DNA of 64,000 bases from Syntrophotalea acetylenivorans (GTDB lineage: Bacteria > Desulfobacterota > Desulfuromonadia > Desulfuromonadales > Syntrophotaleaceae): positions 2,046,001-2,110,000 of the forward strand of contig NZ_CP015519.1 in assembly GCF_001887775.1 (NCBI RefSeq). Reading direction: 5' to 3'. Numbering within the stretch: position 1 is the stretch's first letter; each line of letters opens with the position of its first letter. Positions 29,874-38,060 of this stretch are shown here, one piece after another. The position numbers and the translations under genes are program-made. The notes beneath the pieces were generated by a model. The model did not search any database. It was not told the DNA's origin and worked only from the letters and a program-made list of their open reading frames with translations.

Positions 29874-29958
29874 AGCGCTCATTTCGTCCTCTGCCCCGGC
29901 AGACCTAACGAAACCCGCATTGATTACCTGACACACAGGTATTGATGCGGGTTTTTTT
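29874..29958 (+). ncRNA. Terminator-linked structured element, copy 3
   Basis: AGCGCTC, ATTTCGTCCTCTGC, CCCG, GCAGACCTAACGAAA, then a long terminator stem beginning CCCGCAT and ending ATGCGGG, followed by seven T. It lies 40 bases after the second small gene and 165 bases before the molybdopterin-binding gene. It could terminate the former and/or act in the leader of the latter. Confidence 0.72.
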
Positions 29959-30122
29959 ATTAGCACCCAGGAGGATATCGGACTTAACGGATCGAAACGA
30001 AATATCGACTGTTCGAGGTCAGACTTTCAAAAGTTTTCTGAAATATGAACCAACAGGCGATTTTGCAGCGTTTCAGGGCCAACCCGACAACCTCCTAGCA
30101 TAAAGCAAGAGGGATTAAATCA

Positions 30123-31145
30123 ATGGTGGAAATCATAGACGTTGAGCAGGCCGTCGGCCGGGTTCTATTTCACGATATCACCCGCATCGTGCCGGGGGAG
30201 TTTAAGGGGCGGGCATTCAAGAAGGGCCATCATATCACCCCTGCGGATGTACCGAAGCTTAAAGAAGTCGGCAAGGACCGTATCTACGTGCTCAATCTGG
30301 AAGAGGGTTACGTCCACGAAGACGATGCTGCCAGGCGTATCGCCAATGCTATCTGCGGACCGCACCTTTACTTTGGTGAACCAAATCAAGGAAAAATTGA
30401 GCTCATCGCCGATTGCAACGGCCTGCTTAAGGTTGACGCTAAACTACTGCAGCAACTCAACTCCTTACCCGATATAACCATCGCCACCCTGCACGGCAGC
30501 CAGCAGGTAGAGGCTGGGAAAACTGTCGCCGGGACCCGAATCATTCCTCTATTCACAGAAGAAAAGCACCTTCTTCAGCTCGAAGAACATTGCCGAAACC
30601 GTCCGCCTGTTGTTTCCGTTAAACCCTTCAAGTCTCTAAAAGTGGGCCTCATCACCACCGGCAACGAAATCTATTACGGACGCATCCCGGATAGTTTCGG
30701 GCCGCGGGTGAAAAGCAAGTTTGAAGCCTGGGGCAGTGAAGTCTTTTGCCAACACATAGTACCCGACCGGGTACCGGACATGGTCGCCGCCATCAACCGG
30801 GTGCTGGACGATGGCGCCGAGATGGTCGTTCTTACCGGCGGCATGTCCGTTGACCCGGATGATCTGACTCCTGCCGGGATTCGGGCCAGTGGAGCCAAAG
30901 TAATCAGCTACGGCGCACCGACCTATCCCGGGGCCATGTTTATGCTCGCCGAACTGGATGGAGTGCCGATGGTCGGCTTGCCGGGCTGCGCCATGTACCA
31001 CAAGGCGACCATCGTCGAGCTGATCATCCCCCGCCTGCTGGCAGGGGAGACCGTTACGCGAGAAGAAATAGTTGCCCTCGGTCATGGAGGGATCTGCGCC
31101 AGCTGCAAGGAATGTCGCTACCCCGATTGCGGTTTCGGAAAATAA
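30123..31145 (+). CDS. Molybdopterin-binding (MoeA-like) protein with a C-terminal cysteine motif
   Basis: 340 residues. The N-terminal half resembles the MoeA-type linker domains of xanthine dehydrogenase-associated proteins (AVGRVLFHDITRIVPGEFKGRAFKKGHHI). Residues about 170-320 are a MoCF/MPT-binding domain: GLITTGNEIYYGRIPDSFGP, VVLTGGMSVDPDDLTPAGI and MVGLPGCAMYHKATIVELIIPRLLAGE. The C-terminus CASCKECRYPDCGFGK could bind zinc or iron. It probably handles the pterin or inserts molybdenum for the aldehyde oxidoreductase encoded next. Full-length MoeA would be about 400 residues, so this is a specialised short form. Confidence 0.85.
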   Translation: MVEIIDVEQAVGRVLFHDITRIVPGEFKGRAFKKGHHITPADVPKLKEVGKDRIYVLNLEEGYVHEDDAARRIANAICGPHLYFGEPNQGKIELIADCNGLLKVDAKLLQQLNSLPDITIATLHGSQQVEAGKTVAGTRIIPLFTEEKHLLQLEEHCRNRPPVVSVKPFKSLKVGLITTGNEIYYGRIPDSFGPRVKSKFEAWGSEVFCQHIVPDRVPDMVAAINRVLDDGAEMVVLTGGMSVDPDDLTPAGIRASGAKVISYGAPTYPGAMFMLAELDGVPMVGLPGCAMYHKATIVELIIPRLLAGETVTREEIVALGHGGICASCKECRYPDCGFGK

Positions 31146-31210
31146 TTATTTTCTGTAGAGGCGGCCCGAGGTACCAGCTCGAATCGCCCCTGCATATTTG
31201 CAAATGGGGG

Positions 31211-31230
31211 GCAGCCGAATGGTCGGCTGC
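31211..31230. repeat. Perfect hairpin in the mop leader
   Basis: GCAGCCGA and TCGGCTGC pair perfectly around ATGG, about 36 bases before the mop start codon. It is preceded by a second partly paired stretch (CCCCTGCATATTTGCAAATGGGG). No T tract follows. It could stabilise the message or separate expression of the two genes. Confidence 0.5.
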
Positions 31231-31266
31231 ATGAAACCCTACAACCCAAAGAGGAGGAACAGAGAG

Positions 31267-34119
31267 ATGGGATTGGTCAAGAAAATACTCAAGGTTAACG
31301 GCGTCGAACGACATGTAGTCGTTAATCAGGACGCCCTGCTGTCCGACGTGATCCGCAAGCAACTTCAACTGACCGGCACCAAGGTCGGTTGCGGCACCGG
31401 CACCTGTGGTGCCTGCAACGTGATCCTGAACGGCAAGCTGGTGCGTACCTGCGTCACCCGCATGAAGCGAGTCGAAAACTGGTCCGAAATCACCACCGTC
31501 GAAGGTATCGGCACCCCGCAGAATCTGCACCCCATTCAGAAAGCCATCATCAAGCACGGTGCCCTGCAATGCGGTTTCTGTACCCCGGGTTTCGTCGTCT
31601 CCATCAAGGCGCTGCTTGATGTGAATCCCAACCCGGACCGCCAGGACGTACGCGACTGGTTCACCAAGTACAAGAACGCCTGCCGCTGCGTCGGTTACAT
31701 GTCCCTCGTCGACGCGGCGATGGATGCCGCCAAGGTCCTGCGCGGTGACATGGATGAATCTGTGCTTGAGTACAAAGACATCAGCAACGGCAGCCTTTAC
31801 GGCACCCGCTACCCCCGTCCAACCTCCGTGGCAAAGGTCTGCGGTCTGTGGGATTTCGGTGCGGACAAGCGCGAACAGCTGCCTGAAGGCACCCTGTTCT
31901 GCTCGCTGGTCTACGCCGACGTAGCGCATGCCAATATCAACGGCGTCGACACCAGCGAAGCCGAAAAGATGCCTGGCGTGGTCAAGATTGTTACCGCCAA
32001 AGACATCCAAGGCAAGAACCGCATCACCGGTCTGATCACCTTCCCGACCAATAAAGGCGACGGCTGGGAGCGCCCCATCCTCTGTGACAAGAAAGTTTTC
32101 CAGTACGGTGACGCCATCGCCATCGTCTGCGCCCAGACTCAGGCCCAGGCCGATGAGGCTGCAAAAGCGGTCAAACTCGACCTCGAAGTACTGCCCCACT
32201 ACATGAACGCCATGGCCGCCATTGCCGAGGATGCTATTGAAATCCACCCCGGCACTCCCAATCTCTACTTCACCCAGGGTCTGAAAAAGGGTGAAGAGAC
32301 CGCACCGATCATGGAAAAAGCCGCTCATGTGGTCGAGGGCGAGTACTATCTCGGTCGCCAGCCGCAGATGCCTCTCGAATCCGACATCGGCTTCGCTTAT
32401 ACCAACGAAGACGGCAAAGTTGTTGTCTGCTCCAAATCCATCGCAATTCAACTGCATGTAGCGATGATCGCGCCGGGCCTCGGCCTGGACCCTGAAAACC
32501 TGGTCGTTGTGCAGAATCCCTGCGGTTCCTCCTTCGGCTACAAGTTCTGCCCCAGTAACGAAGCCCTGGTCGCTGCTGCCACCATGGCCACCGGCGTACC
32601 TTGCTACCTTGAGTACAGCTGGGCTCAGCTGCAATTCTACACCGGCAAACGCTCCCCCTTCTGGTTCAAGGCCAAGCTGGCGGCCGATGAAAACGGCAAG
32701 TTCCTGGCCACCGAAACCGAATGGTATGTCGACCACGGTCCCTACTCCGAATTCGGCGATCTGCTGACCATCCGTGGCATGCAGTACGCTTTCGCCGGCT
32801 ACGACATCGCCAATATGCGCGGTGAAGGCCATACGGTTGCCACCAACCACTGCTGGGGCGCGCCCTTCCGCGCTTACGGTTCACCGCAGTCCTTCTTCGC
32901 CTCCGAATCGCTGATCGACGAGCTGGCTAAAAAGATGGGGAAGGATCCCTTCGAACTGCGCGAACTGAACTGTTACCGCGAAGGCGCCACCACCCCGACC
33001 CAACAGACTCCGGAAGTCTTCGTCTTCCCGAAACAGTTCGAAGCCCTGCGTCCCAAGTATGAGCGGGCTAAGCAACTGGCCGAGATGAATTCCACCGAAA
33101 CCAAAAAACGCGGCGTCGGCGTCTCCCTCGGCATCTATGGTTGCGGCCTCGACGGTCCCGACACCTCCGAAGCCTGGGCCGAACTGCTGCCCAACAACGA
33201 AGTCATGATCGGCAACAGCTGGCAGGATCATGGTCAGGGCGCAGACATCGGCACTCTCACCTTCGCCCATGAAACCCTTAAACCGCTGGGCCTGAAACCA
33301 GAACAGATCAACCTGTGCATGAACGATTCCAGCATGACCCCTAACTCCGGACCATCCGGTGGCAGCCGCCACAATCTGGTGACCGGTAACGCCATCCGCG
33401 TAGCCTGCGAAATGCTCCTTGAAGGCATGAAGAAAGCCGACGGCAGCTACCGCAGCTACGACGAAATGCAGACCGATGGTATCGACACCAAATATCTGGG
33501 TAAGTGGACCACGCCTTGTACCGATTGCGACGTCGAAACAGGCGCGGGCGACCCGTTCTGCGTTTACATGTACGGTCTGTTCCTGTCCGAGGTAGAAGTC
33601 GACATCACCACCGGTAAGACCAAGGTTATCAAGATGACCCACGTCGCCGATGTCGGCACCATCACCAACCAGTTGGCTGTTGACGGTCAGATTTACGGTG
33701 GCTTGGCCCAGGGCATCGGTCTGGCTCTGACCGAGGACTTCGAACACATCCAGAAACACTCCAACATGATCGGTGCTGGATTCCCGTTCTGCAACGACAT
33801 CACCGACGATCTGGAAATCATCTATGTCTGCGAGCCTCGTGAGCACGGCGCCTTCGGTGCCGGCGGCGTTGGCGAGTTGCCGCTGACCGCTCCCCACTGC
33901 GCCATCATCAACGCTATCGATGACGCCTGCGGCGCCCGTATCCGTCACCTTCCGGCCTATCCGGAGAAGGTACTGGCGGCTCTCAACTCGAAGAAAAAGG
34001 CCTTCGATGTGGCCGATGCCATTGCCCTTGGTTACACCTCTGACGCGGTCGATTCCGTTCCGCCGAAGCCTGAGGATGTCATCAACGCTTTGGCTGAAAT
34101 GGAAACTGAAAAAGTGTAA
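31267..34119 (+). CDS. mop: Molybdenum aldehyde oxidoreductase (xanthine oxidase family, D. gigas Mop type)
   Basis: 950 residues from the ATG at 31267. The N-terminal [2Fe-2S] ferredoxin has C42, C47, C50 and C62; the second [2Fe-2S] helical domain has C102, C105, C139 and C141. The molybdenum domains follow without any FAD domain, as in Desulfovibrio gigas aldehyde oxidoreductase, whose remembered sequence matches along the full length (NRITGLITFPTNKGDGW, TPNSGPSGGSR). The catalytic glutamate is E870 in GAGGVGELPL. It oxidises aldehydes to acids with a pterin-cytosine-dinucleotide Mo cofactor. It is about 40 residues longer than the 907-residue D. gigas enzyme, at the C-terminus. The electron acceptor may be a flavodoxin or the dicluster protein downstream. 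Confidence 0.95.
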   Translation: MGLVKKILKVNGVERHVVVNQDALLSDVIRKQLQLTGTKVGCGTGTCGACNVILNGKLVRTCVTRMKRVENWSEITTVEGIGTPQNLHPIQKAIIKHGALQCGFCTPGFVVSIKALLDVNPNPDRQDVRDWFTKYKNACRCVGYMSLVDAAMDAAKVLRGDMDESVLEYKDISNGSLYGTRYPRPTSVAKVCGLWDFGADKREQLPEGTLFCSLVYADVAHANINGVDTSEAEKMPGVVKIVTAKDIQGKNRITGLITFPTNKGDGWERPILCDKKVFQYGDAIAIVCAQTQAQADEAAKAVKLDLEVLPHYMNAMAAIAEDAIEIHPGTPNLYFTQGLKKGEETAPIMEKAAHVVEGEYYLGRQPQMPLESDIGFAYTNEDGKVVVCSKSIAIQLHVAMIAPGLGLDPENLVVVQNPCGSSFGYKFCPSNEALVAAATMATGVPCYLEYSWAQLQFYTGKRSPFWFKAKLAADENGKFLATETEWYVDHGPYSEFGDLLTIRGMQYAFAGYDIANMRGEGHTVATNHCWGAPFRAYGSPQSFFASESLIDELAKKMGKDPFELRELNCYREGATTPTQQTPEVFVFPKQFEALRPKYERAKQLAEMNSTETKKRGVGVSLGIYGCGLDGPDTSEAWAELLPNNEVMIGNSWQDHGQGADIGTLTFAHETLKPLGLKPEQINLCMNDSSMTPNSGPSGGSRHNLVTGNAIRVACEMLLEGMKKADGSYRSYDEMQTDGIDTKYLGKWTTPCTDCDVETGAGDPFCVYMYGLFLSEVEVDITTGKTKVIKMTHVADVGTITNQLAVDGQIYGGLAQGIGLALTEDFEHIQKHSNMIGAGFPFCNDITDDLEIIYVCEPREHGAFGAGGVGELPLTAPHCAIINAIDDACGARIRHLPAYPEKVLAALNSKKKAFDVADAIALGYTSDAVDSVPPKPEDVINALAEMETEKV

Positions 34120-34130
34120 GACTGCAAATT

Positions 34131-34226
34131 CTCCGGCGGTGTCGGCGATCCATTCCGGGAGTCGCCGGCACCACCTCTGACCGGAGATCATGATGCTGGA
34201 GAGTCGCTATTCAGGCGGCTCTCCAG
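34131..34226. repeat. Two consecutive hairpins between mop and the dicluster gene
   Basis: The first (34131-34186) has outer arms CTCCGG/CCGGAG and inner arms CGGCGA/TCGCCG. The second (34196-34226) has CTGGAGAG/CTCTCCAG. Neither is followed by T residues. They may be processing or stabilising structures that allow higher mop expression than that of the downstream genes. Confidence 0.5.
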
Positions 34227-34303
34227 TATCTATCAATCTGATTCACTGCCGTTTTCGCCCAACATATAATCCCCTAAATCCGTAGCTAAGAAAGAGGGAA
34301 TCG

Positions 34304-36619
34304 ATGGAAAAGGAACAACGCATCGCATGGGAGGCTAAGTGTACCCAGGATGAGCAACCCGCCTGCAGCAGCGCCTGTCCGCTGCATGTCGACGTTCGCC
34401 AATTCATGCGGCATCTCGCCGACGGCGACACCAAGGGCGCTTACCAAACCCTGAAAAAGACCTTGCCCTTTCCCGGCATTCTAGGACGCATCTGCGACCA
34501 CCCCTGCGAAATGGCCTGCAAGCGTGGAGAGGCTGGCGAAGCTCTGGCCATCGGCGCCCTGGAGCGTTACTGCGTGGAGCAATACGGCGGTCCAGATCCA
34601 GCCAAGCCCCTGCCGCGAAAAACCAAAAAGGTCGCGGTACTCGGTGCCGGAATGGCCGGACTCACAGCGGCTCTCGACCTGCTCAACAAAGGCTTACAGG
34701 TCACCATTTACGAACAGGAGCAACAATTAGGCAGCGCCCTGCGCAGCTATCCTGAAAATATTTTGCCGGCGACGGTGATCGATGCCGAATTGACCGTACT
34801 GACCGCTCTTCGTGCCAAATTCCAATTGGGCACGCCTTGCGACGTGGCCGCCTATAGCAGTCTCTGCGAAACCTTCGACGCTGTTTTTGTCGATGGCCAG
34901 GCCACTGCAACCTGGACGTTGCCCCTGCAAAAAGAGGCCGATGGCCGAATCGTAATCAACGCTCTTACCGGCGCCACCCGACAGGACGGAGTCTTTGCCG
35001 GGGGCAACCCAGACCCGAGCCAGGGCTATTCTCCGCTTAAGGAAGCCTATGCCGGCCGCAAGGGAGCCCTGTCCATCGAACGCTTTCTACAAAAGGCCGT
35101 CGTCGATTACAACCGGGAAAAGGAAGGCCCCTATACAACCCTTCTGCACACCAACCTGAACGGCATCGAGCCCAGCTCTCGATCCCTGACGAATCAACCC
35201 ACGGACGAAACAATACATACCGAGGCCAGCCGCTGCATCCAGTGCGAATGCCTCGAATGCGTCAAACATTGCCAATATCTGCAAAAGTACAAAAAGTATC
35301 CCAAACCCTACATTCGCCAGGTTTTTAATAATGAACTGGTTATGCATGGCGCTGCACACAGTAAAAATAAATTCGTCAATTCCTGTTCCCTCTGCGGCCT
35401 TTGCCAAGAGGTCTGCCCCAACGATCTGTTCATGGGCGAAGTTTGCCATAGTTCTCGCCAGACCATGGTTCGAGAAAATTTCATGCCGCCTTCGGCTCAT
35501 GAATTTGCCCTGCAGGACCTGGAATTCAGCCGCAGCGAGGTGTTCAGCCTGGTTCGGCACGCCCCCGGCTATACTGAAAGCGCCTATCTATATTTCCCTA
35601 GCTGCCAGCTCTGCTCCAGCAGCCCTGCGGAAGTGATCGAATCCTATAGCTTCCTGCGCGAAAACCTCGACGGTGGCGTCGGGTTGATGTTGGCCTGCTG
35701 CGGAGCTCCTGCCTATTGGGGTGGACGCAAGGAGCTCTTTACCGAAATCATCGACGAACTGCGCCAGCAATGGCGGGACATGGGCTTCCCCCAGATAATC
35801 AGTGCCTGCAGTTCCTGTCAGCAGATGTTCCAGGAGCATCTGCCCGAAATTCCGCTCAAGTCTCTATGGCAAATTCTGGAGATGCCGAAGGTCAAAAATG
35901 CCTTACCGACCACAAAGCTGCCAGCCAAAACGGTGGCAATCGTCGATCCCTGTGCCGCCCGCCAGGACCCAAAGACTCGGGAGAACGTACGCCGAACCGT
36001 CACGGAACGGGGGCTGACCATCGAAGAGTTGGATCACAGTGGCGCCATGACTCAATGTTGCGGTTACGGAGGCCTGGTGTTCAACGCCAACCTTGACCTG
36101 ACCGATGAACAATTGCGCTGTCGGGTGGAAGAGAGCGATCACGACTATCTGGCCTACTGTGCCCTGTGTCGCGACCAGATGGCCTCCGCCGGGAAACCGA
36201 CTGCCCATCTTATCGAACTGCTGTTCGGCGAAAACGACAACGGGGATCCCTGGCAACGGAGCTGGCTGTCCTGGTCCGAACGCCGGGAAAATCGAACCCG
36301 GGTGAAGGAAATTCTCGGCCGTCATTTATGGGGCGAAGAGCCTCCCGTACCGGAAGGTTATCAGGAAATGATTCTGCATCTCGACGACGAAGTGCAACGG
36401 ACCGTGGATCGTCGACGCATCCTGCTTGACGACATCCGCCAGGTTATCGACCAATCGGAAACCGAAGGGCGCCGTCTCATCAACAAGGACAATGGCCGTC
36501 GCCTGGCCAACCGCTCTCTCGGCAAGGTCACCTTCTGGGTCGAATATACCCCGCGGGGAAGCGGTTTCCAGGTCTTTAATGCCTACAGCCATCGCATGAA
36601 CGTTACCGGAGTTAAATAA
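34304..36619 (+). CDS. Flavin/iron-sulfur dicluster oxidoreductase with CCG domains (DVU_1558-like)
   Basis: 771 residues. Order: a GltD-like N-terminal cysteine domain (CSSACPLHVDV ... CDHPCEMACKRGE), an FAD-binding Rossmann start (VAVLGAGMAGLTAALDLLNKGLQVTIYEQ) joined directly to the FAD tail motif (GVFAGGNPDPSQGYSPLKEAYAGRKGA), two ferredoxin clusters (CIQCECLECVKHC, CSLCGLCQEVCPNDLF), then HdrB/GlpC-like CCG repeats (CCGAPAYWGG, CCGYGGLVFN) and a helical C-terminus. The NAD(P)-binding half usual in GltD is absent. It may move electrons to or from the aldehyde oxidoreductase. Known by its neighbourhood in Desulfovibrio; its reaction is unknown. Confidence 0.8.
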   Translation: MEKEQRIAWEAKCTQDEQPACSSACPLHVDVRQFMRHLADGDTKGAYQTLKKTLPFPGILGRICDHPCEMACKRGEAGEALAIGALERYCVEQYGGPDPAKPLPRKTKKVAVLGAGMAGLTAALDLLNKGLQVTIYEQEQQLGSALRSYPENILPATVIDAELTVLTALRAKFQLGTPCDVAAYSSLCETFDAVFVDGQATATWTLPLQKEADGRIVINALTGATRQDGVFAGGNPDPSQGYSPLKEAYAGRKGALSIERFLQKAVVDYNREKEGPYTTLLHTNLNGIEPSSRSLTNQPTDETIHTEASRCIQCECLECVKHCQYLQKYKKYPKPYIRQVFNNELVMHGAAHSKNKFVNSCSLCGLCQEVCPNDLFMGEVCHSSRQTMVRENFMPPSAHEFALQDLEFSRSEVFSLVRHAPGYTESAYLYFPSCQLCSSSPAEVIESYSFLRENLDGGVGLMLACCGAPAYWGGRKELFTEIIDELRQQWRDMGFPQIISACSSCQQMFQEHLPEIPLKSLWQILEMPKVKNALPTTKLPAKTVAIVDPCAARQDPKTRENVRRTVTERGLTIEELDHSGAMTQCCGYGGLVFNANLDLTDEQLRCRVEESDHDYLAYCALCRDQMASAGKPTAHLIELLFGENDNGDPWQRSWLSWSERRENRTRVKEILGRHLWGEEPPVPEGYQEMILHLDDEVQRTVDRRRILLDDIRQVIDQSETEGRRLINKDNGRRLANRSLGKVTFWVEYTPRGSGFQVFNAYSHRMNVTGVK

Positions 36620-36822
36620 TGATATCCCTAGAAGAAGCCCAGCAATGGGCCTGTGATGCCTGCGGCAAGCCGCTGGTGATGCGAGAGGTGGTCTTTCTCT
36701 ATCTGAACGGCACCTTCCATGTCGACTTACCAGCCTGTTCGGAATGTGACTTTGTGTTCATCAACGAAGAGTTGGCCACAGGAAAAATGGCCGAAGTCGA
36801 AGGTATCCTTGAAGACAAGTAG
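36619..36822 (+). CDS. Small CxxC redox protein (DVU_1557-like)
   Basis: 67 residues starting one base inside the previous stop codon. Two CxxC pairs, CDAC near residue 12 and CSEC near residue 42, suggest a zinc ribbon or rubredoxin-like iron site. It lies between the dicluster protein and the methyltransferase, in the same order as the D. vulgaris mop locus as I remember it. Electron transfer or metal binding is inferred only from the cysteines. Confidence 0.8.
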   Translation: MISLEEAQQWACDACGKPLVMREVVFLYLNGTFHVDLPACSECDFVFINEELATGKMAEVEGILEDK

Positions 36823-37558
36823 TTTATCCGGTGGTGCCGCCTGCCCATTGGCGGCACCGCGCCTTTATGAAACCGACATCCTGCGCCGAGCTGCCGGCAA
36901 TACCCTGCGGCCCGGAGGGCTGACCCTGCTGCAGGAAGGCTTGCAACGGGTTAATTGGCCCGCGGGAACGCGAGTGCTGGATATCGGCTGCGGCACCGGC
37001 ACCACAGCTGCCTATCTACGCCAGACCCAGAGCCTGCAGGCCATTGGCCTCGACCTGTCCGAGCAACTTCTTGCTGAAGGGGCCGCAGCAAATCCCGGTC
37101 TGCCCCTGATTCGCAGCCGGGCCGAAAAATTGCCTATCGCTGACGGCTCGCTGGACGGTATGACTTGCGAATGCGTGCTGTCGCTGGTCAATGATCCGCT
37201 CGGAACTTTGCGGGAGTTTTCCCGGGTGCTGAAGGACGGCGGACAGCTGCTCTTTAGCGATATTTACCGGCGCAGAAACATTACGAACCAGGAACTGCCG
37301 GACAATTGTTGCTTTGCGGGAGCGACCAGCCGTGAGCGTTTACTGGACTGGCTGCACAAAGCCGGGTTCACGGTGCAGCTGTGGCAGGACCGGTCCCACC
37401 TGCTGGCCGAACTAGCGGCCCGCCTGGCATGGCAGAACGGATCCTTGATCGAGTTCTGGAGCCAGTTTGCCGCCAACGGTGACGGCCGGCCCATGCAACA
37501 AGCGGTGAAGGCCATGAGGCCCGGCTACTGTCTGGTGGTTGCCGCCAAACAAGGTTGA
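36809..37558 (+). CDS. SAM-dependent class I methyltransferase (DVU_1556/TrsM-like)
   Basis: About 249 residues if it starts at the TTG at 36809 (AAGG five bases upstream), overlapping the previous gene by 14 bases. An ATG at 36719 would run through most of that gene in another frame and is unlikely. The N-terminus has SGGAACPLAAP. The SAM site is VLDIGCGTGTTAAYL with a later CECVLSLVNDPLGTLREFSRVLKDGGQLLFSDIYRR. The C-terminal helices contain DNCCFAGATSRERLLDWL, an arsenite-methyltransferase-like arrangement. The substrate is unknown; its constant place in the mop cluster suggests a role in maturation. Confidence 0.78.
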   Translation: MKTSSLSGGAACPLAAPRLYETDILRRAAGNTLRPGGLTLLQEGLQRVNWPAGTRVLDIGCGTGTTAAYLRQTQSLQAIGLDLSEQLLAEGAAANPGLPLIRSRAEKLPIADGSLDGMTCECVLSLVNDPLGTLREFSRVLKDGGQLLFSDIYRRRNITNQELPDNCCFAGATSRERLLDWLHKAGFTVQLWQDRSHLLAELAARLAWQNGSLIEFWSQFAANGDGRPMQQAVKAMRPGYCLVVAAKQG

Positions 37559-37613
37559 AACTATCTTGGCCGGCAATCCAGATAACCAATTGCCATCATC
37601 ACAGAGGAATGCC

Positions 37614-38060
37614 ATGAGCAATGAACTGTTTCGCATGATGGAACTGGTGCAGAAGGGCTACTACTGCAGCCAGATCCTGCTGAATCTCGGACTCGACAAC
37701 TGCGGTCGCAACAACCCTGACCTGATCCGCACTATGGCAGGCCTGGCCCACGGCGCCGGATTCGGTGAAGGGACCTGCGGCGCATTAACCGGCGGCACTT
37801 GCTTGCTGGCCTTCTACGCCGCCAAAGGCCTCGACCAGGAAGAGGAACACCTAGACTTCATGACCATGCGCCAACGCCTAGCCGAATGGTTCTACGATAC
37901 CGTTGGCGAACAGTACGGAGGTATCGACTGTACCACGATTCTGGACGACGATCCCGACCCCCGACTGCGTTGTGGCCAGATCGTAGCCGGTGTGTACGGC
38001 GAAGTGAAGCGGCTGCTGGAGGAACACGGTTTCGATCTGACGGAGGGTCGCGATGCCTGA
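37614..38060 (+). CDS. C-GCAxxG-C-C family protein (DVU_1555-like)
   Basis: 148 residues from the ATG at 37614 with AGAGGA upstream. The family pattern is visible: YYCSQILLNLGL, then GAGFGEGTCGALTGGTCLLAFY and later DCTTI and RCGQIV. Such proteins carry scattered cysteines thought to bind a metal or redox-active group; the biochemistry is not established. It overlaps the radical SAM gene by eight bases, so the two are translationally coupled. Confidence 0.83.
   Translation: MSNELFRMMELVQKGYYCSQILLNLGLDNCGRNNPDLIRTMAGLAHGAGFGEGTCGALTGGTCLLAFYAAKGLDQEEEHLDFMTMRQRLAEWFYDTVGEQYGGIDCTTILDDDPDPRLRCGQIVAGVYGEVKRLLEEHGFDLTEGRDA

Noticed and set aside
27579-29958. The three repeats as a CRISPR array
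   Set aside because: Spacing is irregular (about 1.8 kb and 0.4 kb), the copies contain terminators, and no cas genes are present.
31054-34191. Long minus-strand frames opposite mop (598 and 436 codons)
   Set aside because: Antisense shadows produced by the codon bias of the well-supported mop gene.
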